Source of the DNA: Brevibacillus migulae
GTDB lineage: Bacteria > Bacillota > Bacilli > Brevibacillales > Brevibacillaceae
Assembly (NCBI RefSeq): GCF_004521915.1
Contig: NZ_SDKD01000016.1
Location: 62,001 to 126,000, forward strand
DNA: 64,000 bases
Direction: 5' to 3'
Of this stretch, positions 54,607 to 61,958 are shown piece after piece (within the stretch, counting starts at the first letter, position 1; each line of letters starts with the position of its first letter). A program made the position numbers and the translations under genes. The notes beneath the pieces are model-generated. The model worked only from the letters and a program-made list of their open reading frames with translations. It was not told the DNA's origin and made no database searches.

Positions 54607-55008
54607 ATGACGACCGTGTGGGCAGCAAAACATATCAGTGTGTCGATCGACCGAACGCCGGAAGATGTCTATGAATTTGTCATTACCCCGGATCACTTTC
54701 CGAAATGGCTCACCTCTTTCTGCTTGTCTATTCAACTCGTGGAGGAGGAGTGGATCATCGAAACAGAAGAAGGACCGATGGGGATTCGATTCTGTGAGCG
54801 AAATGAGTACGGCGTGCTGGATCATGTGGTGACGCTAGCTTCCGGAGAACAAATCTTGAACCCGATGCGAGTCGTTCCGAATGGTTCGGGAAGTGAGGTG
54901 CTGTTTACCTTGTATAAACGGCCACAGCAGTCAGAGGAGCAATTTTTGCTGGATGCAGCCAATGTCGAGAGTGATCTGCGCATGCTAAAGCAAGTGTTGG
55001 AAGGATAG
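54607..55008 (+). CDS. SRPBCC (START-like) family protein
   Basis: The 133-residue protein begins with HISVSIDRTPEDVYEFVITPDHFPKWL, typical of polyketide cyclase/SRPBCC lipid-cavity proteins, and continues in alternating strands with a C-terminal helix. ATG 54607 follows AGAGGGAGAAAGG. Function unknown; 19 bp after the DinB-fold gene. Confidence 0.82.
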   Translation: MTTVWAAKHISVSIDRTPEDVYEFVITPDHFPKWLTSFCLSIQLVEEEWIIETEEGPMGIRFCERNEYGVLDHVVTLASGEQILNPMRVVPNGSGSEVLFTLYKRPQQSEEQFLLDAANVESDLRMLKQVLEG

Positions 55009-55015
55009 CAAAGAT

Positions 55016-55048
55016 GGCAGTCAGGACGAAAATCCTGGCTGCCTTTTT
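55016..55048 (+). terminator. intrinsic terminator after the SRPBCC gene
   Basis: GGCAGTCAGGA (55016-55026) pairs with TCCTGGCTGCC (55033-55043), then TTTTT. Confidence 0.88.
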
Positions 55049-55119
55049 CTATTCTATGAATCTATAGCTTTTAAGCATCCAGAGAGCTGACCATACTGAA
55101 AAAGGAAAGGAGGAAGTCT

Positions 55120-56949
55120 ATGAATCCTTCAACAAGCATCAAGCGCAGAAGCTTTTTGGTCTTGTTATTCCTTACGCTGCTCTGGTCGGGGCTGGTTGCC
55201 CGGCTGTGGTGGATACAGCTAGGGTCTCCCCACCATTTTTCCGCACATGGTGTGGATCTCATCAAAAATGCGGTACAGCAGCGCAGACAAAGCATCGTCC
55301 TGCATACGGGACGAGGAGATATCCTGGATCGGCACGGGCATCCGTTAACAGGCGCAGAGCAAAAAGCGCTGCTGCTCTTTCCTCTGGCCAAAGCAAACGT
55401 GGATGAGGATAAATTGCAGAAGGTGGCGTCGATTATCCACGAGCCGGTATCAATGCTGGAGCGTACGCTGCAGGAGGCGAAGGAGCCGGTCATGCTTCGT
55501 GATCCGGACAAGAAGCTCATCTCGTTGACGGACGAACAGGCTGATGCTGTGAATCGGCTGCAGATTCCCGGGCTGCTGGCTTTACCCGTGACGGAGCGGT
55601 ATCGTCCAGATGGAGTGGCAAAACACGTCGTTGGCTATGTCAGCCAGAATCCAGACTATGTGAAAAGCGTGTATGAGGAGGAGTGGAAAGCTGGCAAGCT
55701 GGGCTTGGACACGATGGTGGGAGCGGCGGGGCTGGAGCGCAGCTTCGAACGGTTTTTGCAAGGGGTGGAGCCTTCTACCCTCTCCTATTATGTAGATGGG
55801 CATGGCGCGCCGCTGCGCGGTCTGGATGTACGGTACAGCAAGCAGGAACAGACGCTCTATCCGCTCTCGCTTGTGACGACATTGGACGCCGATATTCAGG
55901 AGCGAGTGGAGCAGATTGCCGATGAAAGCCATTTGCAATCCGGATCCATCGTGGTGTTGGATGCGAAAACGGGCGATGTCGTGGCGATGGTCAGCCGCCC
56001 GCTCTTTGACCAGACGAAGGTGGATGTCACGCGGGGCGATTGGCAAAACCATGCGCTGAAACAGATTCCGCCAGGTTCGGTGTTTAAAACCGTGGTAGCC
56101 GCCGCTGCGCTGGGTGAGGGCGTTGTCTCTCCGACAGACCGATTCGAGTGTACGGGTGAATACGGGAAGTACGGATTTTCCTGCTGGAAGAAGGATGGAC
56201 ACGGCTCGCTGACCATGGAAGAAGCTTTTGCCGAGTCTTGTAATATTGCCTTCGCGGAAATCGCCAAACGTGTCGGCGGAGAAAAAATCGAAGAGTATGC
56301 GAAAAAGCTGGGAGTCTCCTCGCAAGTGGGGCATGTCACACCCCAGCTGTTCAAGCTGACCGATTTTCACCAATTTGCCGGAGAAGACAAAGGAGTGGTG
56401 TTTGCCGAGAATTCTTCACGCACTGACGAAGGGATCTTAATACAGACCGCAATCGGACAGCGTGATGTGCGCATGACACCGCTGCAGGCAGCCAACCTCA
56501 TGGTGACACTGCTCAATAACGGCAAGCCTCGCAGCGTACGGATTGTCGATCAGATCACCTATAAAAACGGGCTGAGCTTCACGCATTTTCCTCTACAGGA
56601 ATTGCAGGTGGACGGGATTGATGCGGTGACGGCCTATAAACTGAAACGGATGATGCGCAAGGTCGTGACCGACGGCACAGGCATGGCGCTGGCGGATGAA
56701 ACCTGGACGGTGGCAGGAAAGAGCGGCACTGCACAAGTCGGTTCCGCATCCGATGAACAAATGGCTCATCATTGGTTCGTCGGATACACACCTGTGGAAG
56801 AGCCGCGCTATGCCATCGCTGTAGTCGTCGAGAATCAGCCTGCTAACCGTTTGCATCAAGCGACGTCTGTGTTCGGACGAGTTGTCGAAGCTCTTGCCGC
56901 CCAATCAACGAAACCTGCTTTATCTCTCGCAGGGAATTCGCCAGAATAA
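55120..56949 (+). CDS. pbpI: class B penicillin-binding protein (PbpI-like transpeptidase)
   Basis: A membrane-anchored D,D-transpeptidase of 609 residues cross-linking peptidoglycan. One N-terminal helix (residues ~11-33) is followed by a dimerisation/pedestal domain (RGDILDRHGHPL). The transpeptidase domain has SVFK (Ser320), SCN (373-375) and KSGT (534-537), all intact. In B. subtilis pbpI (yrrR), a sporulation-expressed PBP, lies at this point of the udk-greA-yrrR block, so I use that symbol by synteny; the sequence alone supports only a class B PBP. greA is missing here. AAGGAGG precedes the ATG. Confidence 0.85.
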   Translation: MNPSTSIKRRSFLVLLFLTLLWSGLVARLWWIQLGSPHHFSAHGVDLIKNAVQQRRQSIVLHTGRGDILDRHGHPLTGAEQKALLLFPLAKANVDEDKLQKVASIIHEPVSMLERTLQEAKEPVMLRDPDKKLISLTDEQADAVNRLQIPGLLALPVTERYRPDGVAKHVVGYVSQNPDYVKSVYEEEWKAGKLGLDTMVGAAGLERSFERFLQGVEPSTLSYYVDGHGAPLRGLDVRYSKQEQTLYPLSLVTTLDADIQERVEQIADESHLQSGSIVVLDAKTGDVVAMVSRPLFDQTKVDVTRGDWQNHALKQIPPGSVFKTVVAAAALGEGVVSPTDRFECTGEYGKYGFSCWKKDGHGSLTMEEAFAESCNIAFAEIAKRVGGEKIEEYAKKLGVSSQVGHVTPQLFKLTDFHQFAGEDKGVVFAENSSRTDEGILIQTAIGQRDVRMTPLQAANLMVTLLNNGKPRSVRIVDQITYKNGLSFTHFPLQELQVDGIDAVTAYKLKRMMRKVVTDGTGMALADETWTVAGKSGTAQVGSASDEQMAHHWFVGYTPVEEPRYAIAVVVENQPANRLHQATSVFGRVVEALAAQSTKPALSLAGNSPE

Positions 56950-57358
56950 AGGCCCGAGCCTGCACTTGATTGTGTTTTCCCACACCCGCGATTAACATGA
57001 GGGGGGAGTTGGAATTATACGCAGCGGTGACGGTTTTCTGCCAGATCGTCATCTTATCGCCGCGACTGGGGGAGAGCTTGCGTACCGTATGGCTGTGCCA
57101 GTCGCCGATGTAACGCCATTTGCCGGCCCCTCTCCTGTTTAAACGCCGGACCAGTCTGCGCAAATATTGATCGTCAAAATAGATGGAGCGGGGCTCATGG
57201 ATAGCTCTGGGACCTGGTTCACTTGCGTATGTGATGACCCAGTCATGCTGGCCCAGTGGGTAACCCATCATGATTCCCCCTGTCTCCACGCTCGTATCTC
57301 TCAGCACGGCCTGCTCGATCTGCCGCCATGCGCTTTTCGTGATATACAGTGTGCTCAT
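56843..57358 (-). CDS. JAMM/MPN (Mov34/JAB) domain metalloprotease-like protein
   Basis: The 171-residue protein carries a complete JAMM zinc motif: Glu25 in ETGGIMMG, His88-Ser-His90 in GDWHSHT, and Asp101 ten residues later, preceded by Ser97. JAMM enzymes are isopeptidases removing ubiquitin-like modifiers or, in bacteria, stand-alone peptidases of mostly unknown substrate. No ubiquitin-like, E1 or E2 gene is adjacent (tcdA is far and has its own job). The gene's last 107 bases overlap the end of the PBP gene on the other strand. Confidence 0.85.
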   Translation of the reverse strand: MSTLYITKSAWRQIEQAVLRDTSVETGGIMMGYPLGQHDWVITYASEPGPRAIHEPRSIYFDDQYLRRLVRRLNRRGAGKWRYIGDWHSHTVRKLSPSRGDKMTIWQKTVTAAYNSNSPLMLIAGVGKHNQVQARAFILANSLREIKQVSLIGRQELRQLVRTQTSLDANG

Positions 57359-57396
57359 GATACGCTCCCTTCCTAGCGAATGGTATATGATATGAC

Positions 57397-57435
57397 AAAA
57401 CCCGGGTAAATGCCATTCAGGCTTACCCGGGTTTT
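57397..57435 (-). terminator. terminator of the queuosine-precursor transporter gene
   Basis: AAAACCCGGGTAA (57397-57409) and TTACCCGGGTTTT (57423-57435) form a perfect 13-bp stem with terminal T-runs on both strands. It stops the gene at 57450; the JAMM gene downstream on the same strand thus needs its own promoter. Confidence 0.85.
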
Positions 57436-57449
57436 CGTCGTTATTCGAG

Positions 57450-58106
57450 CTATGCAGCTTGCGAAACGGTATCTTGTTTACGGGCCCAGCTCACCATGAG
57501 ATACACGATAGGCGTTGAGAGCACCGCAATGAGTATTTTCAGGGTATACTCGGTTGTAATGATTCCCCAGATTTCTTCCAGTGGGATCGTCCCGAAAAAG
57601 GCAACGAAGGTAAAGATCGCGGTATCGATCAATTGGCTGATCCATGTGCTGACGTTATTGCGCAGCCACAGATGCTTGCCTTGCGTTTTTTTCCGAATGC
57701 CCAAAAACAAAAAGATATCCAAGTGCTGGCTAATGGAGTACGCTACAATGGAAGCCAGCGCGATCCGGGGGACGGAGCCCAGCACTGCTTCGAATGCTTG
57801 CTGCTGATCATAAAAGGGGGCAGCGGGCACACGAATGGAAATGAAAAAGACGAAGGTCATCAAAATATTGGCGATAAGTCCGGTCCAGACAACACGTCGC
57901 GCAATGTGCTTCCCCCATACTTCCGAGATCGTGTTGTCGATAATGAAGGTGATCGGATAAAACAGGATTGCCACGGTGGCAAAGGCAAGACCGAGGTCCG
58001 CGATTTTGGTCGCCACGACATTGGCAAGGATCGAGGCGGCAGCGAAGATACCGACCAGGGTGATCAGTTTCTTCGTTCCGTCTGCGACTGGAACAAAGTC
58101 TTTCAT
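57450..58106 (-). CDS. queuosine precursor transporter (YhhQ/VUT family)
   Basis: A 218-residue, six-helix membrane protein of the YhhQ (DUF165/VUT) family, which imports preQ0 or preQ1 for queuosine synthesis. The start ATG 58106 lies 8 bases after GGGAGGA. ANVVATKI, the FYPITFIIDNTISEVWGKHIARR segment and VAYSISQHLDIFLF are family hallmarks. It complements queA and tgt at the left end of the window. The upstream preQ1-like leader agrees with this role. Confidence 0.9.
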   Translation of the reverse strand: MKDFVPVADGTKKLITLVGIFAAASILANVVATKIADLGLAFATVAILFYPITFIIDNTISEVWGKHIARRVVWTGLIANILMTFVFFISIRVPAAPFYDQQQAFEAVLGSVPRIALASIVAYSISQHLDIFLFLGIRKKTQGKHLWLRNNVSTWISQLIDTAIFTFVAFFGTIPLEEIWGIITTEYTLKILIAVLSTPIVYLMVSWARKQDTVSQAA

Positions 58107-58115
58107 GCTGATATT

Positions 58116-58159
58116 CCTCCCATAGTTTTGTTTTAACAGAGGCGGGTCTCGAACTCTGC
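58116..58159 (-). promoter_or_regulatory. preQ1-I-like riboswitch overlapping the SD
   Basis: On the minus strand GCAGAG pairs with CTCTGT, enclosing TTCGAGACCCGC, followed by an A-rich tail TTAAAACAAAACTA and then GGGAGG, the SD. This is the layout of class I preQ1 aptamers: one small stem, a C-rich loop and an A-rich tail that can form a pseudoknot, here CCC with the GGG of the SD. The upstream promoter reads TTTACA (58210-58205), 18 bp, TATTAT (58186-58181). Ligand binding would hide the SD and lower transporter synthesis. Confidence 0.6.
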
Positions 58160-58257
58160 TTGCCGCAAGGGCATTCATTCATAATATCTTGTCTTTCCGG
58201 AGGTTGTAAAGTTCTTTTCCTTTTCCTCGGGTACATGCACGCATGGGCGTTCGCCTA

Positions 58258-58265
58258 CATACATT
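58258..58265 (+). promoter_or_regulatory. possible sporulation -10 element of sigK
   Basis: CATACATT fits the sigma-E/sigma-K -10 consensus CATACAAT with one mismatch, 36 bp before the sigK start codon. No clear -35 could be assigned, so this is tentative. Confidence 0.35.
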
Positions 58266-58300
58266 TAAGTAAGCAGTCATCCTGACTTGGAGGTGGCACC

Positions 58301-58783
58301 GTGTCCAGCATCTTTATGGCCCTTTCCCTGTTCATCAAAGAGCTTGTCATGTTTGTTGCGTATGTAAAAAACAATGCTTTTCCGCAACCGCTTCCTGAGG
58401 CGGATGAAGAGAAATATTTGCGCTTGATGGCGCAAGGGGACGCTTACGCCCGGAATAAGCTGATCGAACATAATCTGCGCTTGGTGGCTCACATCGTCAA
58501 AAAGTTCGAGAATACAGGTGAAGACAGCGAAGATTTGATCTCCATCGGCACGATTGGATTGATCAAGGCGATCGAGAGCTATCAGGTGGATAAGGGGACG
58601 AAATTGGCTACTTATGCTGCACGCTGCATTGAAAATGAGATTCTGCTGACAAAGGCATCCATTCAGATGGGTGCTTTTTTTACACGACTACATCTCCAAA
58701 AGGACCTCAGTGGAAGCATTTTTTATTTTTGCCGGTTCCTTAACACTCGTCTATACAGTCCTTCGCGCAGCTACATACAATGA
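58301..58783 (+). CDS. sigK: RNA polymerase sigma-K factor, N-terminal half (interrupted)
   Basis: GTG 58301 follows TTGGAGGTGG. The product begins with a hydrophobic pro-sequence (MSSIFMALSLFIKELVMFVA), ahead of YVKNNAFPQPLP, matching pro-sigma-K, whose pro-peptide is cut by SpoIVFB at this point. Region 2 follows (NLRLVAHIVKKFENTGED, DLISIGTIGLIKAIESY, TYAARCIENEIL). After Ile114-Leu115 similarity stops and the frame runs through 45 unrelated residues. Regions 3-4 are absent. This equals the B. subtilis spoIVCB fragment, so excision of an intervening element is needed to make a working sigma-K. Confidence 0.93.
   Translation: MSSIFMALSLFIKELVMFVAYVKNNAFPQPLPEADEEKYLRLMAQGDAYARNKLIEHNLRLVAHIVKKFENTGEDSEDLISIGTIGLIKAIESYQVDKGTKLATYAARCIENEILLTKASIQMGAFFTRLHLQKDLSGSIFYFCRFLNTRLYSPSRSYIQ
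58634..58638 (+). other. candidate left recombination site (attL core) in sigK
   Basis: AATGA in codons Asn112-Glu113 is the pentamer described as the repeated recombination site of B. subtilis skin, in the same codons (ENE). Where exactly strands are exchanged cannot be set without the right end; serine recombinases normally exchange at a 2-bp core. Confidence 0.55.
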
Positions 58784-58871
58784 GATGCACCTATACAGCA
58801 AAAAGCAATTCGAAAGGTGGGAAGAGCGGACACATCCAATACTGTGCAGACAGATCCAGCTGCTGCTATAG
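58668..58871 (+). CDS. possible small membrane protein at the left end of the element
   Basis: A 67-residue frame starting at GTG 58668 reads LFLHDYISKRTSVEAFFIFA and a hydrophobic helix continuing to TLVYTVLRAATY, then a charged C-terminus. The amino acid pattern looks protein-like, but no good SD lies upstream and the frame overlaps the read-through tail of sigK. It might also be joined to upstream sequence only after rearrangement. Confidence 0.3.
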   Translation, partial: WVLFLHDYISKRTSVEAFFIFAGSLTLVYTVLRAATYNEMHLYSKKQFERWEERTHPILCRQIQLLL

Positions 58872-58937
58872 GCCATTGGCGCTGGATCCACCCTCATTTT
58901 TGCGAATGGAGAAAAAACGGTCTTGAAGGAGGAGAAG

Positions 58938-59681
58938 ATGGCAAAGCGATACCTGCGAATAGCGAGCAGCAAATGGCACAAATGGAAGATTGTCAAAAAT
59001 GCTGGCTATTCACACATCCAACCGAATACAAGTCTCTACTCCCACCGTACGTTAATGATGTTTTTGCGCCGGTACGGGACGGTTTTTGTCAAGCCTGATC
59101 GCGGCTATGGCGGAAGCGATGTCATCTCGATCCAAAGGGAAAATAGCGGTTATACCGCGATCGAGCAGGAAGGAAAAAAAGCATTTGCCGATTCCGGACA
59201 GCTGCATGCATGGATTGAGTCAATCCGTAAAGGGAGAAGGTTTATCGTACAGCAGGGAATTGATTTGCAGCCACTGCATGGCTCCCCGGTCGATATCCGC
59301 ACCATTTTGCAAAAAAATGAACAGGGAGAGTGGGAAGTGACCGGCCTGTTTGCCAAGGCTGCGAAAAAGGGCAAAGTCGTCACCAATGTGAAAGCAGGGG
59401 GGCGCGTATTGCGCGTGTCAAGCTATCTGAGCCAAGTAGGCAGGAAAGGAGCGGGGCGGCGAGCAACCCTGCAGCGGTTGAAGCAGCTTTCGCGCCAGGT
59501 CGCCCGTGCGTTTCATGCCCATTATACCAACCGTGTGTATGCGTTGGATATCGGTTTGGACCGCAGCGGGAAACTGTGGCTGATTGAAGTGAATACCCAT
59601 CCCAGCTTCACGATATTAAAAAGGATCGACCATCGCATGTATCAGCGGGCAATCAAGCTGCGAAGAAAAAGACCATCCTGA
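58938..59681 (+). CDS. YheC/YheD-type ATP-grasp protein (copy 1)
   Basis: A 247-residue protein starting at ATG 58938, 5 bases after AAGGAGG. It resembles the ATP-grasp domain of YheC/YheD endospore coat-associated proteins: TVFVKPDRGYGGSDVISIQ (nucleotide lid), RFIVQQGIDLQ, PVDIRTILQKNEQGEWEVTGL, and the Mg-binding C-terminal YALDIGLDRSGKLWLIEVNTHP. ATP-grasp enzymes ligate carboxylates to amines or thiols; the substrate here is unknown. The stop codon lies in the loop of its terminator. It is convergent to a second copy. Confidence 0.85.
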   Translation: MAKRYLRIASSKWHKWKIVKNAGYSHIQPNTSLYSHRTLMMFLRRYGTVFVKPDRGYGGSDVISIQRENSGYTAIEQEGKKAFADSGQLHAWIESIRKGRRFIVQQGIDLQPLHGSPVDIRTILQKNEQGEWEVTGLFAKAAKKGKVVTNVKAGGRVLRVSSYLSQVGRKGAGRRATLQRLKQLSRQVARAFHAHYTNRVYALDIGLDRSGKLWLIEVNTHPSFTILKRIDHRMYQRAIKLRRKRPS

Positions 59682-59694
59682 GATGGTCTTTTTT
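59668..59694. terminator. terminator between the two ATP-grasp genes
   Basis: AAAGACCATC (59668-59677) pairs with GATGGTCTTT (59682-59691) around CTGA, with T and A runs outside, so it can serve both strands. Confidence 0.82.
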
Positions 59695-59700
59695 GGGTTT

Positions 59701-60441
59701 CTATCTTCCGTTGATTTGGCGCATATAGCCCACGATTTTTGGATACAAAGACCGATCATGATGGTAGCGGAACAATTGATAGCGAGGACCCGTATTTACT
59801 TCCAAAATCCAGATGCGCAGCTTTTTGTCGATCCCGATATCCAGCCCTAGCTGGCGCATGCGGTAACGATTCCCGAGGGTTTCGGCGACGCTCATGCCTA
59901 CACGATTAATGGTGTTCTCGACTCGCTGACAACGCTCCTCCGAGCATCCCAGACTCATTTTGAGAGACGGGCCCAGATTGATCGGCTTCCCTCCACGACA
60001 ATGGTTGGTGACGATTTTTCCGGGTGCTGCCCATTTCCCGATCGTCCCCATTACTTTCCACTCGCTTTCAGGACGCAATATGAGCAAGCGATAATCGATT
60101 GGGCGTTTTTTGATGGAGACCAGATTGATTCCTTTCTGGATCAGATAGCGCTTTTTACTGCTCATTAATCGGCGGAGGAGCTGCAGCAACGCAACTTTGC
60201 TGTTCACCCGATAGCGCTTCATATCTTTTTGTATGGCAAAAGAAGTCTTGCCCCGCCGTTTGACCCGGATGATTCCATAACCTCCTGAACCGACAACCGG
60301 TTTTATATAGAGCGTGTCGTGGCGCTGGAGCATGCTCCATAAATAATGCGGCGAAAACAGATGGGTTTCCGGCAAATGCTTGCGGATGGAGGGATATTGG
60401 GCCAAAACGCGGTGCTTGATCCACTTGCTGGCAATTTTCAT
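59701..60441 (-). CDS. YheC/YheD-type ATP-grasp protein (copy 2)
   Basis: A 246-residue paralogue of the facing gene, in opposite orientation. ATG 60441 follows AAGGAGC. Shared landmarks: TLYIKPVVGSGGYGIIRVK, YLIQKGINLV, PIDYRLLILRPESEWKVMG, IVTNHCRGGKP and LGLDIGIDKKLRIWILEVNTGP. The two copies differ widely outside these blocks, so the duplication is old. It begins next to a 315-bp region shared with the divergent NlpC/P60 gene. Confidence 0.85.
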   Translation of the reverse strand: MKIASKWIKHRVLAQYPSIRKHLPETHLFSPHYLWSMLQRHDTLYIKPVVGSGGYGIIRVKRRGKTSFAIQKDMKRYRVNSKVALLQLLRRLMSSKKRYLIQKGINLVSIKKRPIDYRLLILRPESEWKVMGTIGKWAAPGKIVTNHCRGGKPINLGPSLKMSLGCSEERCQRVENTINRVGMSVAETLGNRYRMRQLGLDIGIDKKLRIWILEVNTGPRYQLFRYHHDRSLYPKIVGYMRQINGR

Positions 60442-60756
60442 ATAAGGTCGCTCCTTGCATATGATTTCAATGTTCTATGGTATTCACACGCTGGAATGCC
60501 CGTCTGTACGTATGTCTGTGAGAAAGAAAGATGAAGAAAAGTAAAGGAAAGTGAAAGAAATTTAGTACCATTGACCCTGTTTTCAAGGGGGGAAACTGCC
60601 GAATAACCATGTATGACTAGGTTTGGGACTATTCGCTCAAAATGCCAATTGGAAAATTTTAAGCCCTTATTCGATCACCAAAATTCCTCTATGATGGGTT
60701 TGTACCCAGTTGCATGGCAACGTTGGGAAAAACATCACAGCTAGGAGGAAGAGAAA
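60442..60756. other. 315-bp divergent intergenic region
   Basis: Contains a plausible promoter for the NlpC/P60 gene (TTATTC 60667-60672, 17 bp, TATGAT 60690-60695). The left half is purine-rich on the plus strand. I see no riboswitch, in particular no ydaO-type c-di-AMP leader often found before such hydrolases, and no clear sporulation promoter for the minus-strand gene. Confidence 0.45.
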
Positions 60757-61827
60757 ATGACGAAACGCGATTGGTTGCTTAAGTCCTCGATGACCGTCAT
60801 GCTGAGTACGTCCCTGTTGATGTTCGCTGAAGGTGGACAAGCTGCATTGGCAGCAACAAATTCACAAGATTCTGCAAAAGCGGAGCAAGTGGTAAGCTTG
60901 GCAAAATCTCTTGTGGGAAAAGATTATCAATCTGGCGCAAATGGCCCGTCCCAATTTGACGCACCCGGATTGGCTGCTTACATATACGGAAAAGTGGGTA
61001 TCCATGTAAGCGATAGCGTTTCCGCACTCTACAAAGCTGGCAAAGCGGTAGACAAAAACAAGCTGCAGCCTGGTGATTTGTTGTTCTTCACCCTAAGCAG
61101 CTCGAAAACGCCTTCTTACCTGGGGATCTACATTGGCGACAATAAATTCGTTTATGCGAACCAAGGTTCCGATGAAGTCATCACCAAGTCAATGTCGACC
61201 TATTACAAAGGCAAGCTGGTAGGGGTACGCCGCCTGTTGGATGGCAGCGCGTCGACATCGACAACCCAGCCAACACCGTCAACACCATCAACACCACCGG
61301 TAACCACGCCTGTCGAGAACCCGGCTGCTGGCGATGAAATTACTCCGGTAGATCCTACGCCAACACCAGAACCGGCACCAGCTCCGGCTCCTGTCGTTTC
61401 GAAAGGCGATAAAATTATCAATGCAGGTATGAAATATCTGGGGATCCCTTATAAATACGGCGATTCCCGTTCGGACAAGCGCTATATGGATTGCTCCGAC
61501 TTTACGTACAATACCTTTAAAGATATCGGTATCAAGATTCCAACCAACTCCCGTTCCCAAGCGACCTACGTGAAAGAACACGGGACGCCGGTATACGATG
61601 TAGACAAGCTGCAAAAAGGCGATCTGATCTTCATGATGAGCTATAAAGGTTCAAAAGAATCAAGCTATTCTGGCATTGATCCGCTCAAGCAACGCATCAC
61701 GCATGTGGGCATCTACATGGGCGATGGCAAGATTTTGCACACCTACGGCTCGGGCGGTGTACGCATCACCAAGTTTACCAACACCTCTTGGGAGTATCGC
61801 TTCGTAATGGGCGGTCGTCCGTACTAA
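60757..61827 (+). CDS. secreted NlpC/P60 peptidoglycan hydrolase with a degenerate first domain
   Basis: A 356-residue exported protein: signal peptide (~33 residues, ending ALAAT), a first NlpC/P60-like domain (about 40-165), a Thr/Pro/Ala linker (~165-215), and a second NlpC/P60 domain to the end. In the second domain Cys246 (MDCSDF), His316 (THVGIY) and His328 are in place for a D,L-endopeptidase. In the first domain the Cys position is Ala69 (QFDAPGLAAY) and the His motif reads SYLGIY, so it should be inactive and may bind wall or partner. AGGAGGAAGAG precedes the ATG. Confidence 0.9.
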   Translation: MTKRDWLLKSSMTVMLSTSLLMFAEGGQAALAATNSQDSAKAEQVVSLAKSLVGKDYQSGANGPSQFDAPGLAAYIYGKVGIHVSDSVSALYKAGKAVDKNKLQPGDLLFFTLSSSKTPSYLGIYIGDNKFVYANQGSDEVITKSMSTYYKGKLVGVRRLLDGSASTSTTQPTPSTPSTPPVTTPVENPAAGDEITPVDPTPTPEPAPAPAPVVSKGDKIINAGMKYLGIPYKYGDSRSDKRYMDCSDFTYNTFKDIGIKIPTNSRSQATYVKEHGTPVYDVDKLQKGDLIFMMSYKGSKESSYSGIDPLKQRITHVGIYMGDGKILHTYGSGGVRITKFTNTSWEYRFVMGGRPY

Positions 61828-61842
61828 GCAAGCAGCATAAGC

Positions 61843-61884
61843 AAACCCACTTTTCCGGGATTTCTCCGTGGAAAGTGGGTTTTT
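61843..61884 (+). terminator. intrinsic terminator after the NlpC/P60 gene
   Basis: AAACCCACTTT (61843-61853) pairs with AAAGTGGGTTT (61872-61882), followed by more T. Confidence 0.85.
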
Positions 61885-61958
61885 CATTTCTCCGTAAGAT
61901 TTTTGATTCAAGAAAACAAGCATCTGCTGCATATCTTCTCTGCAAGGAGGGGATAAGG

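Noticed and set aside
58817..59098. 93-residue ORF between the sigK fragment and the ATP-grasp gene
   Set aside because: It overlaps the start of the ATP-grasp gene in another frame and has no SD.
60442..60756. Possible ydaO/yuaA c-di-AMP riboswitch before the NlpC/P60 gene
   Set aside because: Such leaders often precede wall hydrolases, but none of the conserved ydaO segments is present.
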